Notes: generated by a model from the letters alone, not told the origin. A stretch of 64,000 nucleotides of DNA from Tamarix chinensis (GCA_030549775.1 CM060175.1:14574955-14638954); one strand, 5' to 3'; shown: positions 47,270 to 60,061, counted from the first letter of the stretch. Numbers and translations: made by a program.

Positions 47270-47274
47270 GATGT
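47270..47274. repeat. Target-site duplication TGATG (right)
   Basis: Exact copy of 39810-39814. Confidence 0.85.
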
Positions 47275-47743
47275 CACTCGTTACCTCGTCCTCGATAAAT
47301 ACCTTTAAAACTTGATGTACTCTAATCACAAGTGCATAGTTTCGAGGCAACACTCATGGTCAATCCCTAAGAGATTAAAGAATGAGCACCAAAATGGTGA
47401 TCAAAATTCTCTATATTTAGACCATTGAAAAGCTTATCAATGGAATTATTCTAAAAGTATAAATTAAGATATAAAGAAAACACATAAATTTAAAAGATTA
47501 AAATTAAACTATAAAATATGATCACTAAGGTTCCAATTAAATTATGATTCAGAATTAAAAAGATAGAAAACCTTCTATTTGAGTTTCTTCTTCTCTCACT
47601 TAAGATCAATGGCGGTGTGCCAAAAATAGTCCCAAAAATCCTCCCATAAAACTGTAAAATATTCCCTTTTATACTCCTAAAATATCTCATAACCAAAAAC
47701 TCTAATTACATAAGAGAAATGGGGGAATTTGTGACACTGTTAA
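47275..47743. other. Sequence between two insertions, possible retroelement LTR
   Basis: No gene is recognised; the 68-codon minus frame is low-complexity. The sequence up to 47738 joins that at 57691 once the large LTRs are discounted, giving GTGACACTGTTAATCACGAC. The region downstream (GACATGGCTGTGTCAAATGA) has the character of an Athila LTR. GTTAA at 47739-47743 is the left target duplication of LTR IV. Confidence 0.4.
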
Positions 47744-49201
47744 TGTAACACCATGAATTTTTAAAACTAAAATTTTTAGATATTTAAGCTTTTATCTGGA
47801 ATAATTTAACCTTTAAATTATTAATTTAATTACTTTGTGGACATTTGACTTATAAAAATAAATAAAATTATTTAAGAAATTAATGTGATTATTTTTATCA
47901 TGTTGTATTACTCCTTTATTTAAATAAATCCAAAACTAATAATTTTACCAAAATTATTTTCTTAAATAATACCTTAATTTTTGGATAAATTAATTCAATA
48001 TTTTTCCAATACCCAATTTTAATCTAAATTCTAATCCTAACTCTAAAAAATAATTTCCTTTTCTTTTTCTCCTTCTCCTTTTTTTCCCTTTTTTTCTACC
48101 TTTTCCTTTTATTTCTTTTCTTTTCTTCCTTCTTCCTTGGGCCAACCCAATCCTTCCCTTTCTCCTTCTTTTCTTCTTCTGCCTAGACTAACCCATGCTT
48201 CCTTTATTTTCTTTTTTTCTTTTATCTCTTTTCTCCTTAGGCTAGCCCAACCTTACCCTTTTTTTTGTTTCTCTACAATGTGAGCCGGCTTACCCCTCTT
48301 CTTTCCTTTCATTCCCGCTCAACTGATCTCCTTTCTTCTTCTTCCTCTGCACCGCTCCAGCTAAAAAGCCCCTCCTCCCCTTGCACGCCTTATTCTTCCC
48401 CTACTCCCCTACAACCTGCATCTCCTCCTCTACCAACCAAACTCCCTACGCCACCCTCCTCCCCTATCGTCTGTTGCTTTGCCATGTTTGACCCTTCATC
48501 CACTTGCTTCCCTTCCCCCACATGCCTTTCCCCTTCTATTTTTGTCTTTCCCTGTGGCATGCCTGCCTCTACCTGTAACGCCCCTACTCACCTAACCCTA
48601 CACAACCAAGTCTCTCCTCCTCTTCTTTTTCTTCTCCTTCTTCTTTTCTTCTCTGCCTTATGCTCCTTGGTTATTGTCCTTTTCCCCCTGATCCTCTCCT
48701 CTATTTTTCTCCGTTTTCTCCTACCTTGCTTTTCCCTTTGATGCCATCTCCTCTACCTTAACTCCTCATTGCACAACCTAGAGCAGCCAGCACCAACCAA
48801 CCCTACAGCCTAACCCCTCTCTTTTCTCCTTATCCCCTTAAATTACCCTAAACTAGCCACCCTTAGCCACCTTTTCCCCCTCCCTTTTTGCCGCCACTAT
48901 AGCCTCCCATTAAATGCCTGCCACCACCTCGACCTCCCCCCTTCACCACCTTACCTGATCCACTCTACATCTTCCCCTTATCTTTCTCTTCTTCTCCTTT
49001 CTTTGTCTTCTCCCAACCTTCTCTACACCTTTCTCTTATAGTCGCCACCACTGCCTCCGAGCCGTCGCACCATGACCTCACCTTTGCACCCAACAACTAG
49101 CACCAACACCCCCCATCACCTCCTTCAAACCCTTTACTAAAGCCCCTCATTCTTCCTTTTCCTTCCCCTTGTCCATTTCACCTATCTTACATGGCTCACC
49201 C
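47744..49201 (+). mobile_element. Solo LTR IV, 5' part
   Basis: It starts TGTAACACCATGAATTTTT after the duplication GTTAA, has the AT-rich block to about 48050 and a pyrimidine tract to 49201, and is then interrupted by LTR V at the site that in LTRs III and V forms the central palindrome. The rest of the LTR resumes at 54266. The 158-codon frame at 48265-48741 is a pyrimidine-tract artefact. Confidence 0.85.
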
Positions 49202-50768
49202 TATAATACCTCAAAATTGTAAAACCTAGAATTTAATAATTAATCCTCATTTGGGATAATTTAATTTTTAAATTATTAATTTAATTATTTTGTAGACTTT
49301 TGATTTATAAAAATGGATATTATTTTTTAATAAATTAAAATAAATATTTTGTTATTTTATCATACTCATTTTATTTAAATAATTTTCCAAACCTATATTT
49401 TACTTAAATTATCCTCTTGAATTAATATCTTAAATTTTAAATAAATTAATTTATTAAAATAATTTATCCATCTAAATAATTAAATACCCTAAATTTAAAA
49501 AATTATTTTATTTTTATTTCCCCATTTTTCCTTTTTCCTTTTTCTTTCTTTATTTTCCTTCCTTTTTCCTCCTTTCATCTTTTTCTTCTTTTCTCCCTTT
49601 CCTTAGGATGCCCGACCTACTTCTTCTTTACCCCCACTGGATCGTTGGCCCTCTCTCCATATCTCACCCGACTAGTGCCCTTCCCCCTTTTCTTTTCTCC
49701 CTTCTTTCTTCCCCGGTTAGGCTGGCCTAACCCTCCTCTTTCTTTCCCCCTTCTCCCTCACACGCACGGGCTAGCCCACTCTTCTTTTCCTCCTTGACAA
49801 CTGACTTGCCTCCTCTTCCTCCTCCTTCCTTCACCCTACAAGTTGAGCCCCCATGTCTGCACCTACTCCCTTACAACTCCCCTCCTCTGCACCTACCATG
49901 GCAACCAACCTGCCCTCTCTCTCCCTCTCTCTCCCATCACTTTCCTTCTATTTTTGGCCACATGTGCCCCTACACCACTCCCCCGCTTGCCCTCTCATCC
50001 CTCCTTTTTTTCTTCTCCTCCTTGCCACTGCAAGCCATGTGCATGCAGCCTCTACACCCTCCACTTAACCCGATTGGACATGCCTCCTCTCCTTCTTCAT
50101 TTCTTCTTCTCCTCTGCCCATTTTCTCCTTTCCTCGAGTCTCCTTCCTCCCTACAAAACCCTCTTCTCCCTTCTTTCCTCCTCCTTTCCTCCCTTATTTT
50201 TGCTTCGCCGGCCTCAATCGCCATCTCTACCACCCAATCAACCACCACACCAACCCTCTAGCCTCCCCTACTTCCTCTCTGCACCACCCAATAGCTACCA
50301 CTCACCCTTGTAGCCGCCTTTCTCTTCCTTTTTTATTTTCTTCTCCTTGTCGACCTCCTCCTTGCACACCACCCTTGTGCTGCTGTATCCCCTCTTCTGC
50401 TACCACCAAAGCTGCCCCTCAACTCCTTGACACCTCCTCTACCATTTCTCTACCTCACCCGGGTGAGATCTCCCCTACATCCCCCTTCTTTCTCCCCTTA
50501 TTTTTCCTTCCTTCTCCTTCATCTCCCTTCTTTTCACCCATTTTCTAGCCTCCGCTGCCACTGTCTCTGCCGCCCTGAACCATCGATCTCCGACCCCTGA
50601 CAACCATCGACACTCTACCACCCTCCCTGTACCCATCCACCACCCTCACTCCCCTGCACAAGCCCTTAACCTAAGCCTCAAATACCCTTGTTGAGACCCT
50701 TTACCTTCCTCTCATCCACCACCTTCTACCCGCATTCTCTCATTTACCCCTTACCATTGTGCATGTAG

Positions 50769-50792
50769 CTCACGCTGCTTATGCAGCGTGAG
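50769..50792. promoter_or_regulatory. Central palindrome in LTR V
   Basis: CTCACGCTGC and GCAGCGTGAG are perfect inverted arms around TTAT. Same location as the 24-bp palindrome of LTR III, with matched changes in both arms (CATG in III, CACG/CGTG here). Confidence 0.8.
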
Positions 50793-51424
50793 TGTTGCTG
50801 CATATTTTAAGCCTACTTAACCTAAAATTTTGAGGTATAAATATAGTTAGTGTTAATATGTAATTAATAAGCTTATTTTTGGTAAAAAATCATTCTTTTA
50901 ATTTTCTTCTACTATTATGTTAATTTCTACATTATTTCTAGGTATTAATTTTTACTAATCAAAGCTTAAAATTTTATCCGAGGTACCAGTAAAGTTAATT
51001 ATTGCTAGAAATAATATAACCATTATACCCTACTAAAATGTGTGGATATCTGTATGCCAGCATATTAGAATTTTGAATATTTTGTGTGCATATTATGTGA
51101 TGCTAAGTATATTATGATTTGCAGCATATGTTGGTAGTTGAAATGAAAAGCATGTTATATTATGAAAGGTGCCATGTGTAGAAATGATGTTTAAGAAAAG
51201 ATCATTGTTGTTAATGTTGATATTAGATACATGTACTTGTTATGTTAAGTAAATATGGCCATTTGTAGTAGATATAATATTAATATGAGCCTTAGGGGCA
51301 TTTTAGTAATTTTACTTGTACAGAGGGTGTGGCATAAGTAAGTGGGTATGGTAGGTGATAATGGGTATTAATAATAAATTATAAGGGTTGGTGGTGTCAG
51401 ATGATGCATATGGACCAGGGGTGT

Positions 51425-52110
51425 TAATGTTTTATGTAGTAAGGGTATTTTAGTAAATTTGATATAAGAAGGGCAAATTGGTAATTTTATAATAAAGGGG
51501 TAATTTGCTAAATTATTAAATAAGAAGGGCATTCTGGTAATTTTAGCATGAAAATGGGTAAATTGGTAATTTTATGAACAAAAAGGGGTAATATGATAAT
51601 TTAATAAGTAAGAAGGGTATTTTGGTAAGTTGGCATGAGAAAGGGGTAATTTGGTAAACTATTAAATAAGAAGGATATTTTGGTATAAAAAGCGTAACTT
51701 GATAACTTTATAAATAAAAGGGGTAATTTGGTAAATTATTAAATAATAAGGGTAGTTTGGTAATTTTAGCATGAAAAAGGGGTAACTTGGTAATTTTATG
51801 AATAAAAAGGGTAATATGGTAATCTAGTAAGTAAGAGAGATATTTTGGTAATCTAGCATGAAAAAGGGATAACTTAAAAATTTTATAAGTATGAAGGGTA
51901 ATTTGGTAATTTAATAAGTATGAGGGGTAAATTGGTAATTTAAAAATATGAAGAGTAATTTGGTAATTTAACAAACATGAAGGGAAATTTGGTAATTTTG
52001 ACAAGTATGAAGGGTAATTTGGTAATTTGGCAAGTAAAAGGGTATTTTAAATAAATAGGCAAGTAAGAGGGGTAATTTAGTAATTTTGTAAGTAAGAAGG
52101 GGTAAATCGG
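51425..52110. repeat. GGTAATTT-type minisatellite in LTR V
   Basis: Roughly twenty diverged units carry cores GGGTAATTTGGTAATTTA and spacers such as AGTAAGAAGG. Same family as the larger array in LTR III. The 98-codon antisense frame at 51708-52004 is a translation of the repeat. Confidence 0.85.
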
Positions 52111-53169
52111 TAATTTACATATAACATGGCAATGGATTTAATATGCCTTCATAATAAGACATAAGGGATATTAAATAATAGAATAAGGGTTTATAACCTT
52201 AGTATCACTTGTTTGAGAATGACCATATGTATTATAAGGATAAGGGTATTTCGATAAATCGGTGAATAACATAAGGATAATGCATAATATAGAGTTGCAT
52301 GGATAATTAAGGGTATAATATGATGTTTATTTCATAATCATGCAAGAGGTGCTTTAACTGTTAATTAAGTATGAAAATATGTGCTGGATGTACTAGAAGT
52401 ACATGTTAAGGTTTATGTGTTCAATGATCCTTTGGTGTAGAATATTTGATTCCATGACTAGTAGCATAATTATAATATGATAACCATTATGACATGAGAA
52501 TAAATGAAAATGAACTCTGTGATGAAAATAGATGATAAGAGGAAGCCTTAACCTTAGGGGCATTTTCGTCATTTTTACCTAAGGTGCCCAAGTATAAGAA
52601 TTAGAATATAGGATGGCCTTAGTGGACTCTTTAAGTTAACATGGACAATAATACGAATAAGGATTACTTAATAATAACAGAAAAAAAATAAAAATGTTTA
52701 AGTATGTGATTGATGTGATTCTTGTGATCACCTTAATTAAGATACTAATAATTAAAGTGGAAGAGCTTGAGATTGAGAATAGTAGCTCTTTAGGGGTCAC
52801 TACCCTAAATGCATGATTTAGCTCACGATTATTCTAGATTTTGCTGATGTACTTTAGTGTCCCAACTAAGCCCTACATTAGCTCCACGAACCTACTTAGC
52901 AGTTATGCATACTTATGGATCACGTGTCCTTGTTGGTAGGGTATTGTGTATCCTCGTACACTAGTTCAACTAGGGTACCTTTGCATCCCTGGGTTCATGG
53001 TTGGAGGGTATTGTGTTGCTTGTATATGCTAGTATGACCAGTATATTTTTATGTCTCCGGGTTTGTGATCTTCCGCTCAAGTTAAATAAATGGAATTATT
53101 ATATTAATTAAATAAAAAATACTAATCATTTAAAGTGAAAGATTATTGAGTCAGCCCCAGATGGATTAT

Positions 53170-53545
53170 ATCATTTGTACCAGTGTACCGGTTATAATAG
53201 TGGCCAGGAGCATTTCTCCCTAGAGGTTATATATGTATATTGGTCCACTAGTTATAATAGTGGCTAGGTGCATGTTGCCTTAGATTGTATTTTGGTCCAC
53301 CAGCTATAATAGTGGAGTTCCAAGCTCAATAAACCAAACCTTGGATGATAATAAATCATGTAAAAAATACTAAATACTTATAGTGGAGCACCATGCGAGT
53401 CAGGATTAGACCATTCCACAAATGAGAATAGTGGCCAAAAGCCTTTTGCCTTGGAGACTGGTCAACCAACAAATAATAGTGGCTAGTGTATTTTGTCCTG
53501 GAGTATACTTTTGATCCACCAGCTATAATAGTGGGGCTCCCATAC
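53170..53545 (+). repeat. Dyad-box repeats in LTR V
   Basis: Boxes of the type GGTCCACCAGCTATAATAGTG recur five or six times with irregular spacing (about 53180, 53250, 53295, 53410, 53465, 53515). The first retains GTGTACCGGTTATAATAGTG. Confidence 0.75.
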
Positions 53546-54128
53546 TCACATGGATATAATTCAAGAGATGATGTTAAATAATGTTTAATTAATGGCTTAC
53601 GATTAGACAATATTGATTTCACCACTATGATCTATTGATATAGTATAAGTATGGCCCTGGTGCTTGTCACTCTTAGTAAGTGCTAAAGATGCTAAGTAAA
53701 TGGACTTCATGTTATACAATTCTTATTGGTTGTTGTGTGTAAATGCTCTTATGCAGTTGCGGTTATTTATACGCTTGCGTATAATATTGTTTTTACATTT
53801 GTTTATGTATGATGCCTTGTATGTGGGTCCTGCCTTTTAGTTTTGTATAAAAGGTTCCCTTTATGGTCCCCTTCCTATTAAATGGGCAGTGTCCCTTATA
53901 AGTTAGCCCACAGTTGCTATTTAAGTTATTATCTGGTGAGAGGTAAGGACTTTCTACAAAATTTTTGAGTTTATGGGTTATAATTTTACATTTCCTTTTG
54001 TAATGATTTTATTTTCTAGTACCCACTAATAGTGGGTCTTACCTTTTGTAATGAAATTTTAAGTGCTACTCTGGTTTAAATGAAAGTTTGAATTTTTGTA
54101 AATTATGTTCTATCTTTCTAAGCCTTAG

Positions 54129-54174
54129 CACTTGGTACTAGAACGGTAGAAGGAAACTAGTCTGGTACTAAGTG
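54129..54174 (+). promoter_or_regulatory. Conserved LTR-terminal hairpin (LTR V copy)
   Basis: CACTTGGTAC (54129-54138) pairs with GTACTAAGTG (54165-54174), including one G-T pair, 91 bases before the LTR end. Confidence 0.6.
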
Positions 54175-54298
54175 TGGCGGTAGCATCCCCAAAATTTACC
54201 TATTTTGCTTCCGCTAAATTTTTAAATATACAAATTTTTTAGTAGTAACTTTTGGGGGTGTTACACACTCTGCCCATGTAGCATGAGTTATGCTCTAT

Positions 54299-54321
54299 GT
54301 GTGTGTGTGTGTGTGTGTGTT
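54299..54321. repeat. (GT)n microsatellite
   Basis: About eleven uninterrupted GT units. Confidence 0.95.
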
Positions 54322-57160
54322 TTGGTATATTTTAACTAATTTTAAGGTATAAGGTAGTTTGGTAATGCTATATGTAGTAAGCATTTTTAATAAAAATTAT
54401 AATTTCTTTTGCCACATATTAATATTTCATTTGTGATATTATTTTTAGGTATACAATTTTATTAAATGAAGCCTAAGCATTTTAAACCAAATACTGGTAA
54501 AGTTTAGCTTTTGCTAGAAATAAGGTAAATGTTATATTCCACTAAAATGCTTAGATTATCATATGTTAGCACATTAGGGTTTTTGGCAGGTGATGGGTGT
54601 AAATATGAAGTGTTACAAATAACCCCATGATTATCATGTTATCTTAGAAAATGAAAAAAGAATGCATGTGTTTTGTGTAGGCTGTGATGTGTGTGAAATG
54701 ATGATTAAGAAGAGGCAAATGGTTGATGGTGGATGTTAAGTGTATATAAAATGATAGGTGGAGTATGCATGGACACTTGTAGTAAAAATATTGCTATTAT
54801 GAGCCCTAGGAAAATTTGGTCATTTGGATCCACCATGATATTTAAACCTAATCGTGATGACTAATGTGTTATATATATTGTTAAGAATGGATATAGGAGC
54901 TTGGTGTATTATAAATACATGTGTTAGTAGGAATATTAATATTTTATAGCTTGGAGGTATTTTGGTAATTTTAATATATGGTGGTGATCATCTTAATAAA
55001 AATGCATGCTCAGTGTTATGTGGGGTTGAAAATGATAATAGGGGTATGTGGTATTAGTTGCATGTTTGGGTATGACTTATAAGCATTTTGGTAATTTAGC
55101 ATGTGAAAAAGGACCTATCTTACTAAACATGCATGATAAGTAATAACTGGTACTAAGTATGATAACAGGGGTTTATGGTACTATTAGTGCATGTTTGGAC
55201 ATGAATATTAACATTTTATGACGTAGGAGCATTTTGGTAATTTTGCATGAACTAGGGGGATTAACCAAATAAACTTGTATGATAAGTGTTAATTAATGTT
55301 AAATATGATAATAGGGTTTATTGTCTTAGTATCACTTATTCGAGCATGATATTGTAATTTTTTTTTATGTAATATGGTGATTGGTATAACAAATATGTAT
55401 GATGAGTATAAATCAATGTTAAGTATGATAATAGGAGTTTATTATCTTAGTGTCACTTATTTGTGTATGCTAATTAATAATATATGGTTCTAAGGCATTT
55501 TGGTAATTTTGTATGTAACATGGTGATTAGTCTAATAAATGTGCATGATCGGTATAAAATGATGTTAAATATGAGAATAGGGGTTATTACCTTAATATCA
55601 CCTGTTCATGCATGATTATGAATATTATAGGGTTTGGGGGTATTTTGGTAATTTGTAGTGTGCCATGATAAATATGCTAATGAATATACATGATGTAGAT
55701 GTAACTTGGTGAATTGGAGTATGCTATGTTGTTATTCTCATGAACATACAAGAAGTGCATTGATTGTTGATCAAGTATGGGAATGTGTGTTTGATTGTTC
55801 TAGAAGTGCATATTAGGGTTTTATGTGTAAAATGATAATTTTGTGTGTTGAATAACTTAACTTCATGATCAATACCTTAATTATGGTGTGCTGCTCTTTT
55901 TGTGGCATGTTGATGAAATAAAATGGAGTTTGTGATGGAAATGGATGGTAAAGAGGTAGTCTTAGCCTTAGGACCATTTTGGTCATTTTGACTTAAGATG
56001 CCTAAGTGTGAGTATTAGAGTTTAGGATGGCCTTAGTGAACTACTGATATTGACATTGACAATAATCCTGATTTTGGTTACTTTATAATGTTAGAAACAA
56101 ATAAAAATGGTCAAATGCGTGATTAATGTGTGTTTCTTGTGATCAACCTAATTAAAAGATTGATACTTAAAGTGAAAAGCCTCTAGATTGGAAATGGTGA
56201 TTTTTTAGGGGTCGCTACCCTAAATATGTGGTTTAGCCCAAGATTATTCTATTTTGTTGGCATACCTTAGTGCCCTAGTGAGGCCCTACATCTTACTCTA
56301 TTTAGCTCTATAGACCTAAGTAGGGAGTATGCATACTTATGAATTAGGTGTCCTTATTGGTAGGGTATTGTGTACCTTCATGTACTAGTGCGACTAGGGT
56401 ACCTTTGCACTACATAGTTGATAGTCGGTAGAATACTGTGCCACTCTTATGCGTCAGTATGAGCGATGTACCTTTGTGCATTCGGGTTTGTGATCTCCCC
56501 ATCGAGTAAATAAAATGGAATTATGTGATAATTAAATTGAAAGACACTAATTACTTATAGTGGAACACCAGTGAAATAGTAGCCAGGAGCGTATTGCTCT
56601 AGGTTGTATTATATTTACCGGTCCATCGATAAAAATAGTGGCCAGAAGCATATTACCCTGGGTTGTATTACATTTATCGGTCCACTAGTAAGAATAGTGG
56701 CTAGGAACGTTCTATCATAGGTTGTATTATATTTACCGGTCCACCGATGAGAATAGTAGGGTCCTTGAATTCACGTGAATATAATTTGAGAGATGACTAA
56801 TCATGAAAATAATGGCTTGAGTCTAAATAATAATAAATGAACTAATATGACTTACTTGTGTATTGGTAGCAGCCTTTGAGCTTATTTGAGTTTCGGTAGT
56901 AGCCTTGAGCCTACCTGTGATTTGGTAGCACCCTTAGTGCCTATTGGGATGGAGTGTGTATGGTATTGCATTAAGGGGTCTATGGGCCTATCTATGAGTT
57001 GAGTGGATGGTGCATGGTTGGGTATAATGTTGGCTCTCTAATTATACTAAAAAGAGCATTAGTTGGATGCTCCATTGGTAAGTTTTGTTATTTATAAGTG
57101 AATGAGCATTGGTGTTGTGTGATCTTGATGCATGTAGCTATCCACATGGTTATTGTATTT

Positions 57161-57161
<1 letters not shown>

Positions 57162-57202
<41 letters not shown>
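57162..57202. repeat. (AT)n microsatellite
   Basis: About twenty uninterrupted AT units within LTR IV. The frames at 57092-57342 that read IYIYIY are translations of it. Confidence 0.97.
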
Positions 57203-57204
<2 letters not shown>

Positions 57205-57553
57205 CCATGTTCAGGTGTTCGATGTGTTGCATGTGGGCTTTATTTATTAGTCTCGTATAATGGGCTACTCGGTACCATAGTAGTGAAAGGTTCATTTCTT
57301 AGGCCTTTGGTTATTCAATGGGTAGTGACCTTTGCAGGTTAGCTTGCAATCACTCTTTAATATTTACACTTGGGTTATGAGCGTAGGAGTATCTGGGATT
57401 AGTTGTTTATTTTCCTTACAATCCCTTGTATTCTATTTTTAGTGACTTTATTTTGTAACCACAATTAGTTGTATTTCCTCTATTCTAACTATTACATTAC
57501 TATATTTTGTGATTATATTTTTGAGTTTGGGTAAAATATATTTTTAGCCTTAA

Positions 57554-57598
57554 CACTTGGTATCGGAAAGGTAGAGGAAACTGGTCTGGTACTAAATG
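57554..57598 (+). promoter_or_regulatory. Conserved LTR-terminal hairpin (LTR IV copy)
   Basis: CACTTGGTAT (57554-57563) is inverted as GTACTAAATG (57589-57598). The most degraded of the five copies, but at the same position. Confidence 0.5.
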
Positions 57599-57690
57599 TG
57601 ATGGTAGCACCACAAAATTTACCAGATTTACTTCCGAATATAACTTTTTTAAAATAAAAATTTTTAATAGTAAATTTTAGGGGTATTATA

Positions 57691-60061
57691 GTTAATCACG
57701 ACATGGCTGTGTCAAATGACATGGGCACCTCATGCTGTGCCCCGCTTTAGCATTTTTCTCTGTGGCTACAGTCGTGGTGGACACTACAGGTAGGTTATGT
57801 GGGCTCTCGACTTGTGAGAAAACTTTAATAGTGTAGCATATTTTCACCATAACTTATTCTTTTGGCCTCTAATTGAGTGGATTTTTATGCGTTAGAATGA
57901 TAACAAGAAGATCTACAACTTTTATGTTTAGAATATTTCTAAATTCAGATTGAATCATGATCAAATATATCTATCTTTTCTTCTTTATACACTCTGAGTT
58001 CTTATTATTACTTCTCATTTATTCCAATTAGTGTGTTTTAATGCCTTTTTATCAAAGGGTCATTCTTTGGAATGAGTTGGATTATTTGCCAGCATTACTA
58101 GATGCTTAAATGATTTTTAACTTAAGTTGTATCATTTCCTCTTAGGCTAGACCACAACTTGAGTTTATAGAGTCTAAGTAAGGACTAACCCATTTCCTGC
58201 TTCTATTTTCTTGGTTGCCCTTTATTTTCCAATTTAAAAACCACATTTGCTTTGAAATCAAAAATAAAAATGCCCCCTACATTTTTTGTTGGCCTCTACT
58301 TGCATCAGACCATTCTTTTGCTTCGGAAACTAGCTTTCTTCCATGTTATCCTCATATTTCTCATATAGCCATATCCGTTATATCATTTTTCAACCAAAAA
58401 CTCTTATGTTATTTCCTCCTTGCTACTTCGTTCAACACACCTTCAACACCTTAAGTCCATTTTTGTTTCTTTTGTTTTTAACGTGGATTAATTCCACCAA
58501 CAATTTTGAGGCCAACTTATTATACAACTTCATATTTAATTTTTTAATTTTTTTTATGTTAGGTTCTCCCTGCCGAAATTTTGTGTAAGGATCTATCCCT
58601 GTGATCTATTATATATTTTCTTGTATAGGGCTCTAATTATGTATACTTTTATATGGATATTTATAAAAGATGGAGGCTAAGATACTTTTCTAATTATGTA
58701 TACTTTTATATGGATATTTATATGGAATTTTTTTTGAAATATTACTTTGAGTTTGGAGAATATGATTATGTTTTTGCATTTTGTTTCAACATATCGATTA
58801 TGATCAAGCTACTCGGATTCATTTCAAAACCCTTTGACACGATGGTCATTCTAATATCTCTTGTAACACCTCAAAATTGAGGAGTAAAAAATTCATTTAA
58901 GTAGAAGCATAAAAACAAGATAAATGGGTGTTACCTCCGCACTCAACCTAAGTCTGAATTACCATGCCATCATTGCATCAAATACAAGAGAAAATAGTTA
59001 AACATTGATACATAATATAATAGAGAAAGAGTTGTATTTTATAAACTTAAACAAATGAGTAATACCCCACATTTTTGTAAAATGGTTGAATGAGAATTAT
59101 GCCAATTTTTAGATTTGTGATTTTGATTTAATGTTATGATTTAGTTTGAGTCAAAGTTTGATTTGAAATCATGTTGAAAAATGATGTTTATTGAATTTTT
59201 TAGGCAATCTGATCAACTGATTTCATGAACCGATCGACTAGTTTGTCATTTTAGCAAATTAGGTTTTCTTGACTAAACCAATCAATTGGTTGGAAGAACT
59301 GGTCATCTGATTTGTAGAATAGTCGATTCTTAGGCCCAAACCCATCAACTAGTTTGCCAAGCTAGGCATATTTTTTAAACATGATTTTTTGAAAAATCTC
59401 TTATACCGAAATAGAACTTTACTAACCCATGCCAAATTGTCCATAAAAGATTCCTAACCATTTTCATGATGCATTTAACCCAAAATATTTCCTCGTATCA
59501 ATCTGGAGCTCGATTGGGATAATTGAAGGGAAGACATGACCTTAGCCTTGTCTTCTTCCGCCTCTTTCCTCTGTATATTTCTAAGATCAATGCTTCGATC
59601 TCAAGAACAACTCTAAACATCTAGAAGATTCCTTTTATAATAACCTTCCATTGTGTCTCATGTGTATGCTAATTCTAGCCTAATTGACCCGCATTATCTA
59701 GAAACACCATTTAAACTCTTGAGAATAGGTCAGCATATCTTAGATAAAATCTCTTCGTTTAGATCGAATTTAAATGGTGGTTTTTGAATTATCCCTAAAT
59801 GTTTTGTTATCCCTCTTGATTGGTTGGTCATAAATATCCCCTACTGCAGCAACAAGTACCATTTTTGAAAAGTTACTTTTGTAGTTTTGTTATTCTCAAT
59901 TTAAACTGCACATTATTTTCCTTAACTCTATAACTCTCACATTGTTTTGATTTTGAAATTAGATATTCAAATGCTCAAATTTACCTTTTACTTTCTAGTA
60001 CAACACCATTTATGGTTTCTCTCATACTCTTACTTCCATAGTACAGCTAATGCAGGAGTAA
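57691..60061 (+). mobile_element. Athila-like LTR or leader region, non-coding
   Basis: It starts with the right duplication GTTAA. 58060-58380 is the second copy of the sequence at 1-310. Near 58861 and 59060 are two further TGTAACACCTCAAAATTG and TAATACCCCACATTTTT starts that look like fragments of other LTRs. 59180-59360 has a repeated CGATCAACTGATTT/CAACTAGTTTG theme. No Gag is recognisable; the frames at 58215-58880 are low-complexity. Confidence 0.4.

Larger units (their letters stand above)
49202..54265 (+). mobile_element. Solo LTR V, nested in LTR IV
   Basis: This 5064-bp unit starts TATAATACCTCAAAATTG (first base pair mutated from TG) and ends GGGGGTGTTACA. It is flanked by CACCC (49197-49201) and CACTC (54266-54270), a 5-bp duplication with one change. 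The order of parts is as in LTR III: AT-rich block, pyrimidine tract (49500-50760), palindrome (50769-50792), minisatellite (51425-52110), the TAGGGGTCACTACCCTAA block near 52790, dyad boxes (53170-53545), GGGCAGTGTCCCTTATA near 53885, and the hairpin (54129-54174). No internal domain is present. Frames in the pyrimidine tract (for example 49794-50313) are artefacts. Confidence 0.87.
54266..57690 (+). mobile_element. Solo LTR IV, 3' part
   Basis: This continues LTR IV after the nested LTR V. It begins at the palindrome remnant (CTCTGCCCATGTAGCATGAG), has a GT run at 54299-54321, a sparse form of the minisatellite (scattered GGCATTTTGGTAATTT, 54940-55700), the TAGGGGTCGCTACCCTAA block near 56205, dyad boxes (56570-56760), an AT microsatellite (57162-57202) and the terminal hairpin (57554-57598). 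It ends GGGGTATTATA followed by GTTAA, the perfect duplication of 47739-47743. The total LTR length without the insert is about 4.9 kb. Confidence 0.87.

Noticed and set aside
48265..50313. Several ORFs of 150-158 codons
   Set aside because: They fall in the pyrimidine tracts of LTRs IV and V, with no domain and with frames overlapping in all phases.
53356..53625. 89-codon minus ORF in LTR V
   Set aside because: Its sequence (SPTIIAGGS and similar) is the dyad-box repeat in translation; similar peptides appear from the same boxes at 5372-5903 and 21886-22083.
57092..57342. ORFs on both strands with IYIYIY segments
   Set aside because: They span the AT microsatellite and LTR sequence.
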